Assembly (NCBI GenBank): GCA_007126855.1
Contig: SLAK01000349.1
Location: 1-7,691, forward strand
Source of the DNA: Dehalococcoidia bacterium
GTDB lineage: Bacteria; Chloroflexota; Dehalococcoidia; Tepidiformales; Tepidiformaceae
Length of the DNA stretch: 7,691 nucleotides
Reading direction: 5' to 3'
Part shown: in pieces, positions 1 to 6,559 of the stretch
Numbering within the stretch: position 1 is the first letter of the stretch
Layout: each line of letters starts with the position of its first letter
The notes under the pieces: generated by a model
What the model saw: only the letters and a program-made list of their open reading frames with translations
Databases searched by the model: none
What the model was told of the DNA's origin: nothing
Program-made: the position numbers and the translations under genes

Positions 1-9
1 GAATACGAG

Positions 10-51
10 TTACCGGGGTGGCGGGCTCGCACGCGGGGAGCGTCCCGGTAA
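10..51. repeat. Inverted repeat upstream of the nitroreductase gene
   Basis: TTACCGGG (10-17) is perfectly repeated inverted as CCCGGTAA (44-51), and a G-T pair (18/43) can extend the stem to 9 bp. A small inner stem, GCTC (25-28) with GAGC (38-41), is also possible. No T-run follows, so it is not a classical intrinsic terminator. It may end an upstream gene outside the window or be an operator for the nitroreductase unit. The symmetry is seen directly; the role is unknown. Confidence 0.35.
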
Positions 52-130
52 GATAGCGGGCTATGGACGCGCTCCCGGCAGGCGTGCCATCCCAGGATTT
101 TGCCGCCGGGAAATGCAACACAGACCACGC

Positions 131-135
131 AGGAG
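131..135 (+). promoter_or_regulatory. Ribosome binding site deciding the nitroreductase start
   Basis: AGGAG lies five bases before ATG 141. The earlier in-frame ATG at 63 has no such sequence in front of it and would add 26 residues unlike the family's N-terminus, so 141 is preferred. Confidence 0.7.
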
Positions 136-140
136 ACGAT

Positions 141-773
141 ATGGGCGACGAAATGGGCATCTTCGAAGTGATGTACAACTGCCGGGCGATGCGCCGGCTC
201 AAGCCGGACCCGGTTCCGGATGAGTTGCTCGTCAAGCTCGTTGATGCCGCCAACCAGGCTCCTTCCGGTTCGAACGCACAGAACGGGCGATGGATCGTGG
301 TGAGCGACCAGTCGCAACGAGAGCGGCTGGCCGAGCTGAACCGCAAAGGTGTGGAGCGTTATATCCAGGGGCAACGGCCAACGGCGCAGCCGCATCACGA
401 CCCGGACAAGCGGCAGCGGATGCTTGACGCGGTGCTCTGGCAGGCCGAGCACATGCACGAGATCCCCGCGCTGGTGATCGCCTGCCTGGAGATGGCTTCG
501 GACCCGCCGGAGAACTTTTTCGCGGGCGCGAACGCCGGGGGGTCGATCTGGCCGGGGGTGCAAAACCTGTTGCTCGCAGCGCGGGCGCTGGGGCTTGGCG
601 CTGCGCCGACCACACTCGGCCTGGGTAACCGGAAGGCGGTGAAAGAGGTACTGAACCTGCCGGGGAACATCGAGGCGTTCTGCCTGATCCCCGTTGGTTA
701 TCCGTTGGGCAAGTTCGGCCCGGTGACGCGGCGGCCGGTGGAGGAAATCATGCGCTGGGATCGGTGGTCGTGA
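141..773 (+). CDS. Nitroreductase family protein (FMN-dependent oxidoreductase)
   Basis: This predicted 210-residue cytoplasmic flavoprotein belongs to the nitroreductase fold (PF00881 type), whose members use FMN and NAD(P)H to reduce nitro groups, quinones, enones or other electrophiles. The N-terminal helix with R15-A-M-R-R19 corresponds to the family's Arg-rich FMN phosphate-binding segment. APSGSNAQNGRW (residues 40-51) matches the characteristic Ap-S-x-x-N-x-Q/N-x-W/R motif. NLLLAARALGLG near the middle of the C-terminal half and VGYP (185-188) followed by RRP (197-199) are the other usual landmarks. The length is normal for the family. ATG 141 is chosen for its AGGAG and because the extension from 63 does not resemble the family. 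The stop overlaps the start of the following dehydrogenase by one base, implying co-translation. The physiological substrate cannot be read from the sequence. Confidence 0.9.
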   Translation: MGDEMGIFEVMYNCRAMRRLKPDPVPDELLVKLVDAANQAPSGSNAQNGRWIVVSDQSQRERLAELNRKGVERYIQGQRPTAQPHHDPDKRQRMLDAVLWQAEHMHEIPALVIACLEMASDPPENFFAGANAGGSIWPGVQNLLLAARALGLGAAPTTLGLGNRKAVKEVLNLPGNIEAFCLIPVGYPLGKFGPVTRRPVEEIMRWDRWS

Positions 774-1774
774 TGGCCACGCCCGTGCTGGTGTCGTCGA
801 AGTTTGCGGAGCAATACGGCGGCGAGCTGTCGAAGGCGGCCGAGCGCACGGGCATTGAGCTGGAGCTGCTTCAGCTTCCGGTGGATCCGGCGGAACGGCT
901 CGTTCCGGAGCAAAGTGCCCGCATCGAGATCGCGTTCTTTTCGTGGGACATCAACCCGGACTACAGCCGGTCGTTCTTCGCCGCGGCGCAGGCGGCGGAA
1001 AACCTCCGCTGGCTGCACACGATGAGCGCTGGCGTGGATCACCCGATCTTCCAGCGGATGCTGGAGCGGGGCGTGCGGCTGACCACGTCAGCGGGATCCA
1101 CGGCGGAGCCGATCGCGCAAACGCTGATCGGCGGGGTACTGATGCTGGCGCGGAACTTTCCCTTCTGGCTGGAAAACCAGCGAAAGCGGGAATGGAACCC
1201 GATGGGCGGCGAGGGCATCCCCGAGGACCTTCGTGGCCAGACGATGGTCATCTTCGGCCTCGGCTCGATCGGCCACCATGTGGCGCGGCTGGCGCAGGCG
1301 CTGGGGCTGCACGTGATCGGCGTGCGCCGGAGCCCGGCGCGGCCCGAGGACCCTGTGCACGAACTCGTGCCGCCCGGCCAACTGCTTGATGTGCTCCCTG
1401 ACGCCGACTGGCTGGCCATCAGCGCGCCGCTTACGGAGGAGACGCGCGGAACCATCGATAGGGAAGCCCTGGCGCGGCTGCCACAGGGCGCCCGCGTGCT
1501 GAACGTGGGCCGCGGCGAGATCATCGACGAAGCGGCGCTAATCGATGCGCTGCGGAGCGGGCGCCTGGGCGGCGCCTACCTAGACGTTTTCCACGAAGAG
1601 CCGCTGCCGCCGGATTCGCCGCTGTGGACGCTCCCGAACGTGATCGTCACGCCGCACAATTCTGCGGTATCCCGCGGCAACGAAGGCCGGGGCGCTGCGA
1701 TATTCCTGGAGAACCTGGAGCGCTGGGCGCGGGGTGAGCCCCTGCGCAACGAGGTGTTTGCGAGAGCGGAATAG
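773..1774 (+). CDS. D-isomer-specific 2-hydroxyacid dehydrogenase, probably NADP-preferring
   Basis: This predicted 333-residue soluble enzyme (from ATG 773) should interconvert a 2-hydroxyacid and a 2-oxoacid with a nicotinamide cofactor. The Rossmann dinucleotide motif is GLGSIG at residues 162-167. The catalytic triad of the family is complete: Arg247 in NVGRGE, Glu276 in HEEPLP, and His295 in TPHNS. At the end of the second Rossmann strand, where NAD-specific members carry an acidic residue, there is R185-R186-S, which in glyoxylate/hydroxypyruvate reductase (GhrA/GRHPR) relatives goes with NADP(H). Upstream in-frame GTGs at 764 and 770 are alternative starts; no strong Shine-Dalgarno decides among them, and TGATG coupling to the nitroreductase stop favours 773. 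The substrate is not identifiable; glyoxylate/hydroxypyruvate reductase-like activity is one possibility. Confidence 0.9.
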   Translation: MATPVLVSSKFAEQYGGELSKAAERTGIELELLQLPVDPAERLVPEQSARIEIAFFSWDINPDYSRSFFAAAQAAENLRWLHTMSAGVDHPIFQRMLERGVRLTTSAGSTAEPIAQTLIGGVLMLARNFPFWLENQRKREWNPMGGEGIPEDLRGQTMVIFGLGSIGHHVARLAQALGLHVIGVRRSPARPEDPVHELVPPGQLLDVLPDADWLAISAPLTEETRGTIDREALARLPQGARVLNVGRGEIIDEAALIDALRSGRLGGAYLDVFHEEPLPPDSPLWTLPNVIVTPHNSAVSRGNEGRGAAIFLENLERWARGEPLRNEVFARAE

Positions 1775-1818
1775 TGCCCTGTGTGCTGATAGCGCCCCTG
1801 CCCGAGCCCCGCCATGCG

Positions 1819-1841
1819 AGGGCACGGGTGCTCTGTGCCCT
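1819..1841 (+). terminator. Possible terminator hairpin after the dehydrogenase gene
   Basis: AGGGCAC (1819-1825) and GTGCCCT (1835-1841) form a perfect 7-bp stem with a 9-base loop, 44 bases after the stop codon. There is no U-run behind it, so if it terminates transcription it is non-canonical. The 3' arm belongs to a direct repeat, GTGCCCTGT, also found at 1774-1782 across the dehydrogenase stop. The first copy could therefore compete for the same 5' arm. Confidence 0.35.
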
Positions 1842-1875
1842 GTTCGATCCGGCGTGTGGTAAGTAGGCAGAATTC

Positions 1876-1886
1876 GAACGCCGTTC
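1876..1886. repeat. Short palindrome upstream of the first binding-protein promoter
   Basis: GAACG-C-CGTTC is an 11-bp perfect dyad lying about 24 bases before the predicted -35 box. Its position suits an activator or operator site, but a dyad this short also arises by chance. Confidence 0.25.
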
Positions 1887-1909
1887 ATTACTTTCTCTGA
1901 TGCCTGTTA

Positions 1910-1938
1910 TTGACGTACTCAACCGCCGGGGCTACAGT
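1910..1938 (+). promoter_or_regulatory. Predicted sigma-70-type promoter of the first binding-protein gene
   Basis: TTGACG (1910-1915, five of six consensus bases) is followed after exactly 17 bases by TACAGT (1933-1938, four of six). Transcription would start near 1945, leaving a leader of about 60 bases before GTG 2006. The same layout recurs before the second binding-protein gene, which strengthens the call. It also argues that the in-frame ATG at 1910, which overlaps the -35 box, is not the translation start. Confidence 0.6.
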
Positions 1939-1950
1939 TTCGACATTGTC

Positions 1951-1970
1951 CACTGACGCGCATGTCAGGT
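1951..1970. promoter_or_regulatory. Operator-like dyad in the leader of the first binding-protein gene
   Basis: CTGAC (1953-1957) and GTCAG (1964-1968) form an imperfect dyad within a 20-bp block whose right half, TGTCAGGT, is identical to that of the site at 3875-3894. The block begins 12 bases after the -10 box (13 for the second copy). It could be a repressor site or, as RNA, a short hairpin (six pairs if G1958-U1963 pairs). Position and sequence are seen; function is inferred. Confidence 0.4.
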
Positions 1971-1989
1971 TCCCGGGCAATGGAAATCC

Positions 1990-1995
1990 AGGAGG
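1990..1995 (+). promoter_or_regulatory. Ribosome binding site for the first binding protein (GTG start)
   Basis: AGGAGG, a near-perfect Shine-Dalgarno sequence, lies 10 bases before GTG 2006. Starting there puts the lipobox cysteine at residue 41, exactly as in the downstream paralogue, so this start is preferred over ATG 1910. Confidence 0.75.
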
Positions 1996-2005
1996 GAAGA
2001 CGGCC

Positions 2006-3703
2006 GTGAAAAAGGTCAACAATTACTGGCTGCGCAAGGCGGCATCGAGCAGGTTAAGCCGGAGGCGCTTCGTCGGCGGAGCGGCGATGGCCGGGGCGGG
2101 AGCGACGAGCCTCGCGCTGGTCGGCTGCGGCAATGACGACGATGACGACGATGTGGCGCCACCACCGCCGGACGACGACGACAATGGTGAACCGGCCCCG
2201 ACGCCAACGCCGGACGATGAGCCACAAGACGGCGGCACGCTGCGCACCGGGACCTTCCTGGACGTGCTCGGCATCGACCCGCACATCGAGGTGTCGGTGG
2301 GTTTGACAACGGCGCAGCGGGTGTACACCTACCTTATCGGCTTCGACAACGTGAACAACGAGTACAAGAACCTGCTTGCGAGCGGCGTGGAGCAGCCAAG
2401 CGAGACCGAGTTTGTCTTCACCCTGCGCGACGACGTGCGGTTCCACGACATCGCGCCGGTAAACGGCCGGCAAGTGACGGCAGAGGACGTGCTCTACAGT
2501 TTTGAGCGCTTCCGGGACCTGCCAGAGGCGCAGAACAACGACTTCTTCCGCTTCTTCACCGACAGCATGGAGGCGATCGACGACCAGACCTTCCGGCTGA
2601 CGACGGTCATGCCTTATGCGGAATCGCTTGCGGAGATCGGCGGCTCACAGAAGGCCATCGTGCCGCGCGAGGCGGTGGAGGAATGGGGCGACCTGAGCGC
2701 GGATGCGATCGGCGCGGGACCATACATCCTCGAAGAGTACGTGCGCGGCGAGCGCGAAGTACTGGTCCGCAATCCGGACTATTTCGAAGAGGGTCTGCCG
2801 CGTCTGGACGCCTGGAACCGCCAGGTCATCCTGGATATGAGCTCGCTGCTGCAGGCGTACGAAGGCGACCAGCTCGATATCAACGGCGCGCTGCTGAACA
2901 AGCTCGACTTTGAAGGCCTGGAGCCGCTGCCCGACCGGGTGAGCGGTTCGATGCCGGCGCTGCACTATGGCTCACTGGGCCTGAACGCGTCGATGGAGCC
3001 ATTCAATGATCCGCGTGTGCGGCGGGCGATGTACCTGGCTTTGGATCGCAATATCTTCGTCAACCTGCTGGGATTTGGCGATGGGTTCCACATGGGACCG
3101 TTGAGCGCGGGGCTGGAGTTCTGGTCGCTGAGCCAGGAAGAGCTGGCCCCCTACACGACCCCGAACTACGAGGAAGCACGGGCGCTACTGGCGGAAGCTG
3201 GCTACGAAGACGGCTTCGACCTCCCGATCGAAACGTCCGCGGGCGTGCAGCTCTACATCGACCACGCGGAGATCGTGGTGGACGAGCTTGCCAAGGTTGG
3301 CGTCCGCGCAACGCTGGAGCTAAGTGACCTCTCGACGTACCTCAGCACGAAGCTGTTCGCGGGCGATTTCGGGCCAGCGACCATCTTCACGCACAACCCT
3401 TACGAGACGCCGAAGATCCCGCTCGGCTTCTACCACAAGGACGGCATCGGCGGCGGAAGCTGGTTTGGCTACGACAACCCGGACGTGACGGCGGCCATCG
3501 ACGCGCAGATCATGGAGCTCGATGGCGAGGCGCGCCGCGAGAAGGTTCGCGAAGCCCAGTTCCTTATCCTGGACGACTGGGCCCCGCTGATTAACCTCTA
3601 TTCGCCGGTGGCCTACTGGTCGCACCACGAGCGGGTGGGTGGTTGGGACCCCTCGTTCCGCGGCTTCCAGAACTTCCGATACACGGAGTACCTGCGGTCC
3701 TGA
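2006..3703 (+). CDS. ABC transporter substrate-binding lipoprotein, family 5 (OppA/DppA-like), copy 1
   Basis: This predicted 565-residue extracytoplasmic protein should capture a solute, typically a peptide but in this family also nickel, glycosides or opines, for an ABC importer. The N-terminus has a twin-arginine signal (SRRRFVGG, 18-25), a hydrophobic stretch, and the lipobox LVGC with Cys41. It should therefore be Tat-exported and lipid-anchored. Six aspartates (44-49) and an Asp/Pro-rich tether follow to about residue 76. The family 5 signature runs through LRDDVRFHD (140-148) to TAEDVLYSF (158-166). It starts at GTG 2006 on the strength of AGGAGG and alignment with copy 2; the reading frame is open back to ATG 1910, giving 597 residues. 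It is about 85% identical by eye to the gene at 3917. It has its own promoter and a hairpin behind it, so it may be expressed partly independently. The ligand is unknown. Confidence 0.93.
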   Translation: MKKVNNYWLRKAASSRLSRRRFVGGAAMAGAGATSLALVGCGNDDDDDDVAPPPPDDDDNGEPAPTPTPDDEPQDGGTLRTGTFLDVLGIDPHIEVSVGLTTAQRVYTYLIGFDNVNNEYKNLLASGVEQPSETEFVFTLRDDVRFHDIAPVNGRQVTAEDVLYSFERFRDLPEAQNNDFFRFFTDSMEAIDDQTFRLTTVMPYAESLAEIGGSQKAIVPREAVEEWGDLSADAIGAGPYILEEYVRGEREVLVRNPDYFEEGLPRLDAWNRQVILDMSSLLQAYEGDQLDINGALLNKLDFEGLEPLPDRVSGSMPALHYGSLGLNASMEPFNDPRVRRAMYLALDRNIFVNLLGFGDGFHMGPLSAGLEFWSLSQEELAPYTTPNYEEARALLAEAGYEDGFDLPIETSAGVQLYIDHAEIVVDELAKVGVRATLELSDLSTYLSTKLFAGDFGPATIFTHNPYETPKIPLGFYHKDGIGGGSWFGYDNPDVTAAIDAQIMELDGEARREKVREAQFLILDDWAPLINLYSPVAYWSHHERVGGWDPSFRGFQNFRYTEYLRS

Positions 3704-3735
3704 GCCGCGGGTAGGCGGCGAACTGACCGGATAGC

Positions 3736-3789
3736 GCCCCGGCAGCACTGCAGAGACCATGTCATCAAGGTCTTCAATGCTGCCGGGGC
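3736..3789. terminator. Long hairpin between the two binding-protein genes
   Basis: GCCCCGGCAGCA (3736-3747) and TGCTGCCGGGGC (3778-3789) form a perfect 12-bp stem. Its 30-base loop holds a second stem, AGACC (3754-3758) with GGTCT (3769-3773), extendable by a G-U pair. It begins 32 bases after the stop of copy 1. No T-run follows on either strand, so intrinsic termination is uncertain. A partial terminator or a 3'-end-stabilising structure that sets binding-protein to permease ratios are both reasonable readings. Confidence 0.5.
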
Positions 3790-3832
3790 CAGCATCGGTG
3801 CGGGCCACGTCTAGCCACCCTGACCGCGATCA

Positions 3833-3861
3833 TTGACCCGATGAATCGCGGATTCTAGAGT
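3833..3861 (+). promoter_or_regulatory. Predicted sigma-70-type promoter of the second binding-protein/permease operon
   Basis: TTGACC (3833-3838, five of six) and TAGAGT (3856-3861, four of six) are spaced by exactly 17 bases, like the promoter before copy 1. Transcription would start near 3868, about 50 bases before ATG 3917. Unlike the first promoter, its spacer contains a perfect dyad at 3843-3855. Confidence 0.6.
3843..3855. promoter_or_regulatory. Palindrome filling the spacer of the second promoter
   Basis: GAATC-GCG-GATTC is a 13-bp perfect dyad lying wholly between the predicted -35 and -10 boxes. A protein bound there would block RNA polymerase or, for MerR-type activators, remodel the spacer, though MerR promoters usually have 19-20 bp rather than 17. 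The first promoter has no counterpart. Confidence 0.35.
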
Positions 3862-3874
3862 GCGGAGGATTACT

Positions 3875-3894
3875 ACCTGACAACCGTGTCAGGT
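3875..3894. promoter_or_regulatory. Perfect 20-bp operator-like dyad in the leader of the second binding-protein gene
   Basis: ACCTGACA (3875-3882) and TGTCAGGT (3887-3894) are perfect inverted repeats around ACCG. The dyad sits just after the predicted transcription start, where a repressor would block transcription; as RNA it would make a stable 8-bp hairpin upstream of the Shine-Dalgarno. A degenerate copy lies at the equivalent place before copy 1 (1951-1970). Confidence 0.5.
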
Positions 3895-3905
3895 TATTTC
3901 GCAAC

Positions 3906-3910
3906 GAGGG
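3906..3910 (+). promoter_or_regulatory. Ribosome binding site for the second binding protein
   Basis: GAGGG lies six bases before ATG 3917 and supports that start. Confidence 0.65.
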
Positions 3911-3916
3911 AAGCAC

Positions 3917-5611
3917 ATGACAACACCTAACAACTACTGGGCCCGCCGCATGGGCTCGAACAGGCTGAACCGCCGCCGTTTTGTCGGTGGTGCGGCCATG
4001 ACCGGCGCTGGCGCGACGAGCCTGGCACTGGTCGGCTGCGGCAACGACGACGATGACGACGATGTGGCGCCACCGCCAACCGACGACAACGGCGATCCCG
4101 CCCCTACGCCCACGCCCGACGACGCGCCCCAGCAGGGTGGCACGCTGCGAACCGGGACCTTTCTGGACGTGCTGGGCATCGACCCGCACATCGAGGTGTC
4201 GGTGGGGCTGACCACGGCGCAGCGTGTCTACACCTTCCTGATTGGCTTCGACAACACGAACAACGAATACCGCACGCTGCTGGCGGATGGAGTCGAGCAG
4301 CCGAGCGAGACCGAATTCGTGTTCACGCTCCGCGATGATGTGCGGTTCCACGACATCGCGCCGGTGAACGGCCGCCAGGTGACCGCCGAGGACGTGGTCT
4401 ACAGTTTCGAGCGCTTCCGTGACCTTCCGGAGGCACAGAACAACGACTTCTTCAAGTTCTTCACCGAGAGCATGGAGGCGGTGGACGACCAGACCTTCCG
4501 GCTGACGACGGTGATGCCTTATGCGGAATCATTCTCGGAGCTGGGTGGCAGCGGCCAGCGGGCGATCGTGCCGCACGAGGCGGTGGAGGAGTGGGGCGAC
4601 CTGAGCGCGAACGCGATTGGCGCCGGGCCCTACATCCTGGAAGAGTACATCCGCGGCGAGCGCGAAGTGCTGCGCCGCAACCCTGACTACTTCGAGGGGG
4701 ATGTCCCCTATCCGGACGAGTACACGCGGCAGGTGATCCTCGACATGAGCTCCTTGCTGCAGGCTTACGAAGGCGACCAGCTCGACATCAACGGTGCGCT
4801 GCTGAACAAGCTGGATTTCGAGACGCTCGAAGCGTTGCCGGACCGCGTGAGCGGCTCGATGCCGGGCCTGCACTACGCATCCATGGGCCTGAACGTTAAC
4901 GACGAGCGCTTCAGCGATCCGCGTGTCCGCCAGGCCATGTACCTGGCACTGGACCGCAACGCATTCATCAACCTGCTGGGCTTCGGCGACGGGCTGCGGA
5001 TGGGCCCGCTGAGCGCGGGGCTGGAGTACTGGTCACTGAGCCAGGAAGAACTCGAGCCCTACACGACGGCCAATTACGAAGAGGCCAGGGCGCTCCTGGC
5101 AGAGGCCGGCTACGAAGACGGCTTCGACCTTCCGATCGCGACGTCTGCGGGTGTCCAGCTCTATATCGACCACGCGGAGATCGTTGTAGACGAGCTGGCC
5201 AAGGTGGGCATCCGCGCCACACTCGAGCTGAGCGACCTTTCTACCTACCTGAGCACGCAGCTCTTCGCAGGCGACTTCGGACCGGCAACCATCTTCACGC
5301 ACAACCCCTACGAGACGCCGAAGATTCCGCTGACCATGTACCATCGGGATGGGTTCGGCGGCGGCAGCTGGTGGCAATACGATAACCCGGATGTGACAGC
5401 GGCCATCGACGCCCAGATGCAAGAGATGGACCCCGAGGCCAGGCGCGAGAAGGTTCGCGAAGCGCAGTTCTTGATTCTCGACGACTGGGCCCCGATGATT
5501 AACCTCTATTCGCCGATGGCCTACTGGTCATACAACCAGCGTGTCGGCGGGTATGATCCGACCTACCGGACCTACCAAAACTTCCGTTACACGGAATATC
5601 TGCGATCGTAA
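3917..5611 (+). CDS. ABC transporter substrate-binding lipoprotein, family 5 (OppA/DppA-like), copy 2
   Basis: This 564-residue paralogue of the preceding gene is the binding protein physically linked to the permeases, whose first start is only 3 bp after its stop. It has the same layout: twin-arginine signal (NRRRFVGG, 18-25), lipobox LVGC with Cys41, six aspartates, and a Pro/Asp tether shorter by two residues. The family 5 signature is LRDDVRFHD to TAEDVVYSF (138-164). Differences from copy 1 are mostly conservative but cluster in places. One cluster is around P1 residues 262-271, just after the shared DYFE. Another is in the C-terminal lobe, where copy 1 has GFYHKDGIGGGSWFG (474-488) and copy 2 has TMYHRDGFGGGSWWQ (473-487). 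Aromatic and polar swaps in such a Gly/Trp segment could alter ligand choice. The many silent differences at DNA level show the duplication is not recent. Confidence 0.93.
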   Translation: MTTPNNYWARRMGSNRLNRRRFVGGAAMTGAGATSLALVGCGNDDDDDDVAPPPTDDNGDPAPTPTPDDAPQQGGTLRTGTFLDVLGIDPHIEVSVGLTTAQRVYTFLIGFDNTNNEYRTLLADGVEQPSETEFVFTLRDDVRFHDIAPVNGRQVTAEDVVYSFERFRDLPEAQNNDFFKFFTESMEAVDDQTFRLTTVMPYAESFSELGGSGQRAIVPHEAVEEWGDLSANAIGAGPYILEEYIRGEREVLRRNPDYFEGDVPYPDEYTRQVILDMSSLLQAYEGDQLDINGALLNKLDFETLEALPDRVSGSMPGLHYASMGLNVNDERFSDPRVRQAMYLALDRNAFINLLGFGDGLRMGPLSAGLEYWSLSQEELEPYTTANYEEARALLAEAGYEDGFDLPIATSAGVQLYIDHAEIVVDELAKVGIRATLELSDLSTYLSTQLFAGDFGPATIFTHNPYETPKIPLTMYHRDGFGGGSWWQYDNPDVTAAIDAQMQEMDPEARREKVREAQFLILDDWAPMINLYSPMAYWSYNQRVGGYDPTYRTYQNFRYTEYLRS

Positions 5612-5614
5612 TCA

Positions 5615-6559
5615 ATGAGTGCCTACATCTTTCGCCGCCTTCTGTTGCTTATCCCGGTAATCATCATCGTCACCTTCGGTGTGACCAGCTTGATGAGGCT
5701 AGTGCCGGGAGACCCGGCGACGTTGGCACTTGGCCAGCAGGCCAGGGAGGAAGACCGCGAGGCATTCCGCGAGAAGTATCACCTGAACGATCCACTGATC
5801 GTGCAGTACGGGCGGTGGTGGCAGGGAGTTTTCCGGGGCGACCTGGGGAGCTCCGTCCGCCACCGCACCGATGTCACCACTGAGCTGCGCCACCGGATGC
5901 CCATCACGCTGCAGATGCTGGTGATGGCGGTGATCTTCACGGTCGCCCTAGGGGTGCCTGCGGGCGTGATCGCGGGGATCCGGCGTGGCGGGGCCTTTGA
6001 CTACGGGGCGCGGCTGTTGAGCGTGGGCGGGCTTTCCATGCCCAGCTTCTGGCTGGGCACGCTGGCGATCACGCTGCCGTTCTTATGGTTTGGCTATTCG
6101 TATCCCACAGAACGTGTGAGCATTCTGGACGACCCACTCAAGAACCTGGAGAAGTTCTGGCTACCGTCGTTCATCCTGGCGGTTGGGGCTTCGGCCGGCG
6201 TGGTGCGTATCACGCGGTCTGCCGTGCTCGACGTGTTGCGCAACGACTTTGTGCGGACGGCCTATGCGAAAGGGCTGCGGGAGCGGGTGGTGGTGACGCG
6301 GCACGTGACGAGGAACGCGATGATCCCGGTGGTGACGCTGTTCGGCCTGCAGATCATCGGCCTGTTTGGCGGCGCGGTGATCATCGAGACGATTTTCAAT
6401 TTGCGTGGAGTCGGTCTGCTGTTCGTCGAATCCATATTCAACCGCGATTACCCGATGGTTCAGGGTATTATCCTGTTCTTCGCGGTGGTGTTCATGACGA
6501 TTAACCTGCTTGTCGACCTCACCTACGCATTCATCGACCCGAGGATTCGCTACTCATGA
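5615..6559 (+). CDS. ABC transporter permease, DppB/OppB-like
   Basis: This predicted 314-residue integral membrane subunit forms half of the translocation pore of the peptide/nickel-type importer. About six membrane segments are visible, near residues 9-28, 98-121, 132-158, 183-200, 238-259 and 283-305. There is a large external loop after the first, with the usual PGDP (31-34) and YHLNDP (55-60) motifs. The cytoplasmic EAA loop that docks on the ATPase is DFVRTAYAKGLRER (211-224), followed by RHVTRNAMIP; this is the canonical form. The ending DPRIRYS is also typical. It starts 3 bp after the binding-protein stop with no clear Shine-Dalgarno, so translation probably depends on coupling. The next permease overlaps its end by 4 bp. 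The length is normal for DppB-type permeases. Confidence 0.93.
   Translation: MSAYIFRRLLLLIPVIIIVTFGVTSLMRLVPGDPATLALGQQAREEDREAFREKYHLNDPLIVQYGRWWQGVFRGDLGSSVRHRTDVTTELRHRMPITLQMLVMAVIFTVALGVPAGVIAGIRRGGAFDYGARLLSVGGLSMPSFWLGTLAITLPFLWFGYSYPTERVSILDDPLKNLEKFWLPSFILAVGASAGVVRITRSAVLDVLRNDFVRTAYAKGLRERVVVTRHVTRNAMIPVVTLFGLQIIGLFGGAVIIETIFNLRGVGLLFVESIFNRDYPMVQGIILFFAVVFMTINLLVDLTYAFIDPRIRYS

Noticed and set aside
26..54. Possible promoter for the nitroreductase unit (TAAGAT at 49-54)
   Set aside because: The matching -35 region, CTCGCA at 26-31, fits only three of six consensus bases, and the -10 overlaps the arm of an inverted repeat. It is too weak to call.
63..140. Earlier ATG start for the nitroreductase
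   Set aside because: There is no Shine-Dalgarno before 63, and the added 26 residues do not resemble the family's N-terminus.
232..615. Long open frames antisense to the nitroreductase gene, and similar ones opposite the other genes
   Set aside because: They are typical by-products of high-GC coding sequence: Arg/Pro/Ala-rich, with no recognisable domains and no convincing starts.
1910..2005. N-terminal extension of the first binding protein from ATG 1910
   Set aside because: It would overlap the predicted -35 box, has no ribosome binding site, and adds 32 residues ahead of a signal peptide that already aligns with copy 2 from GTG 2006.
2129..2190. Tandem repeat or microsatellite in the GAC/GAT run
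   Set aside because: It lies in frame and encodes the acidic tether present in both paralogues, so it is part of the coding sequence rather than a separate element.
2006..5611. Recent transposition or mobile element as the source of the paired genes
   Set aside because: There are no transposase, terminal repeats or target duplications, and silent differences are spread through both copies, consistent with an old tandem duplication.
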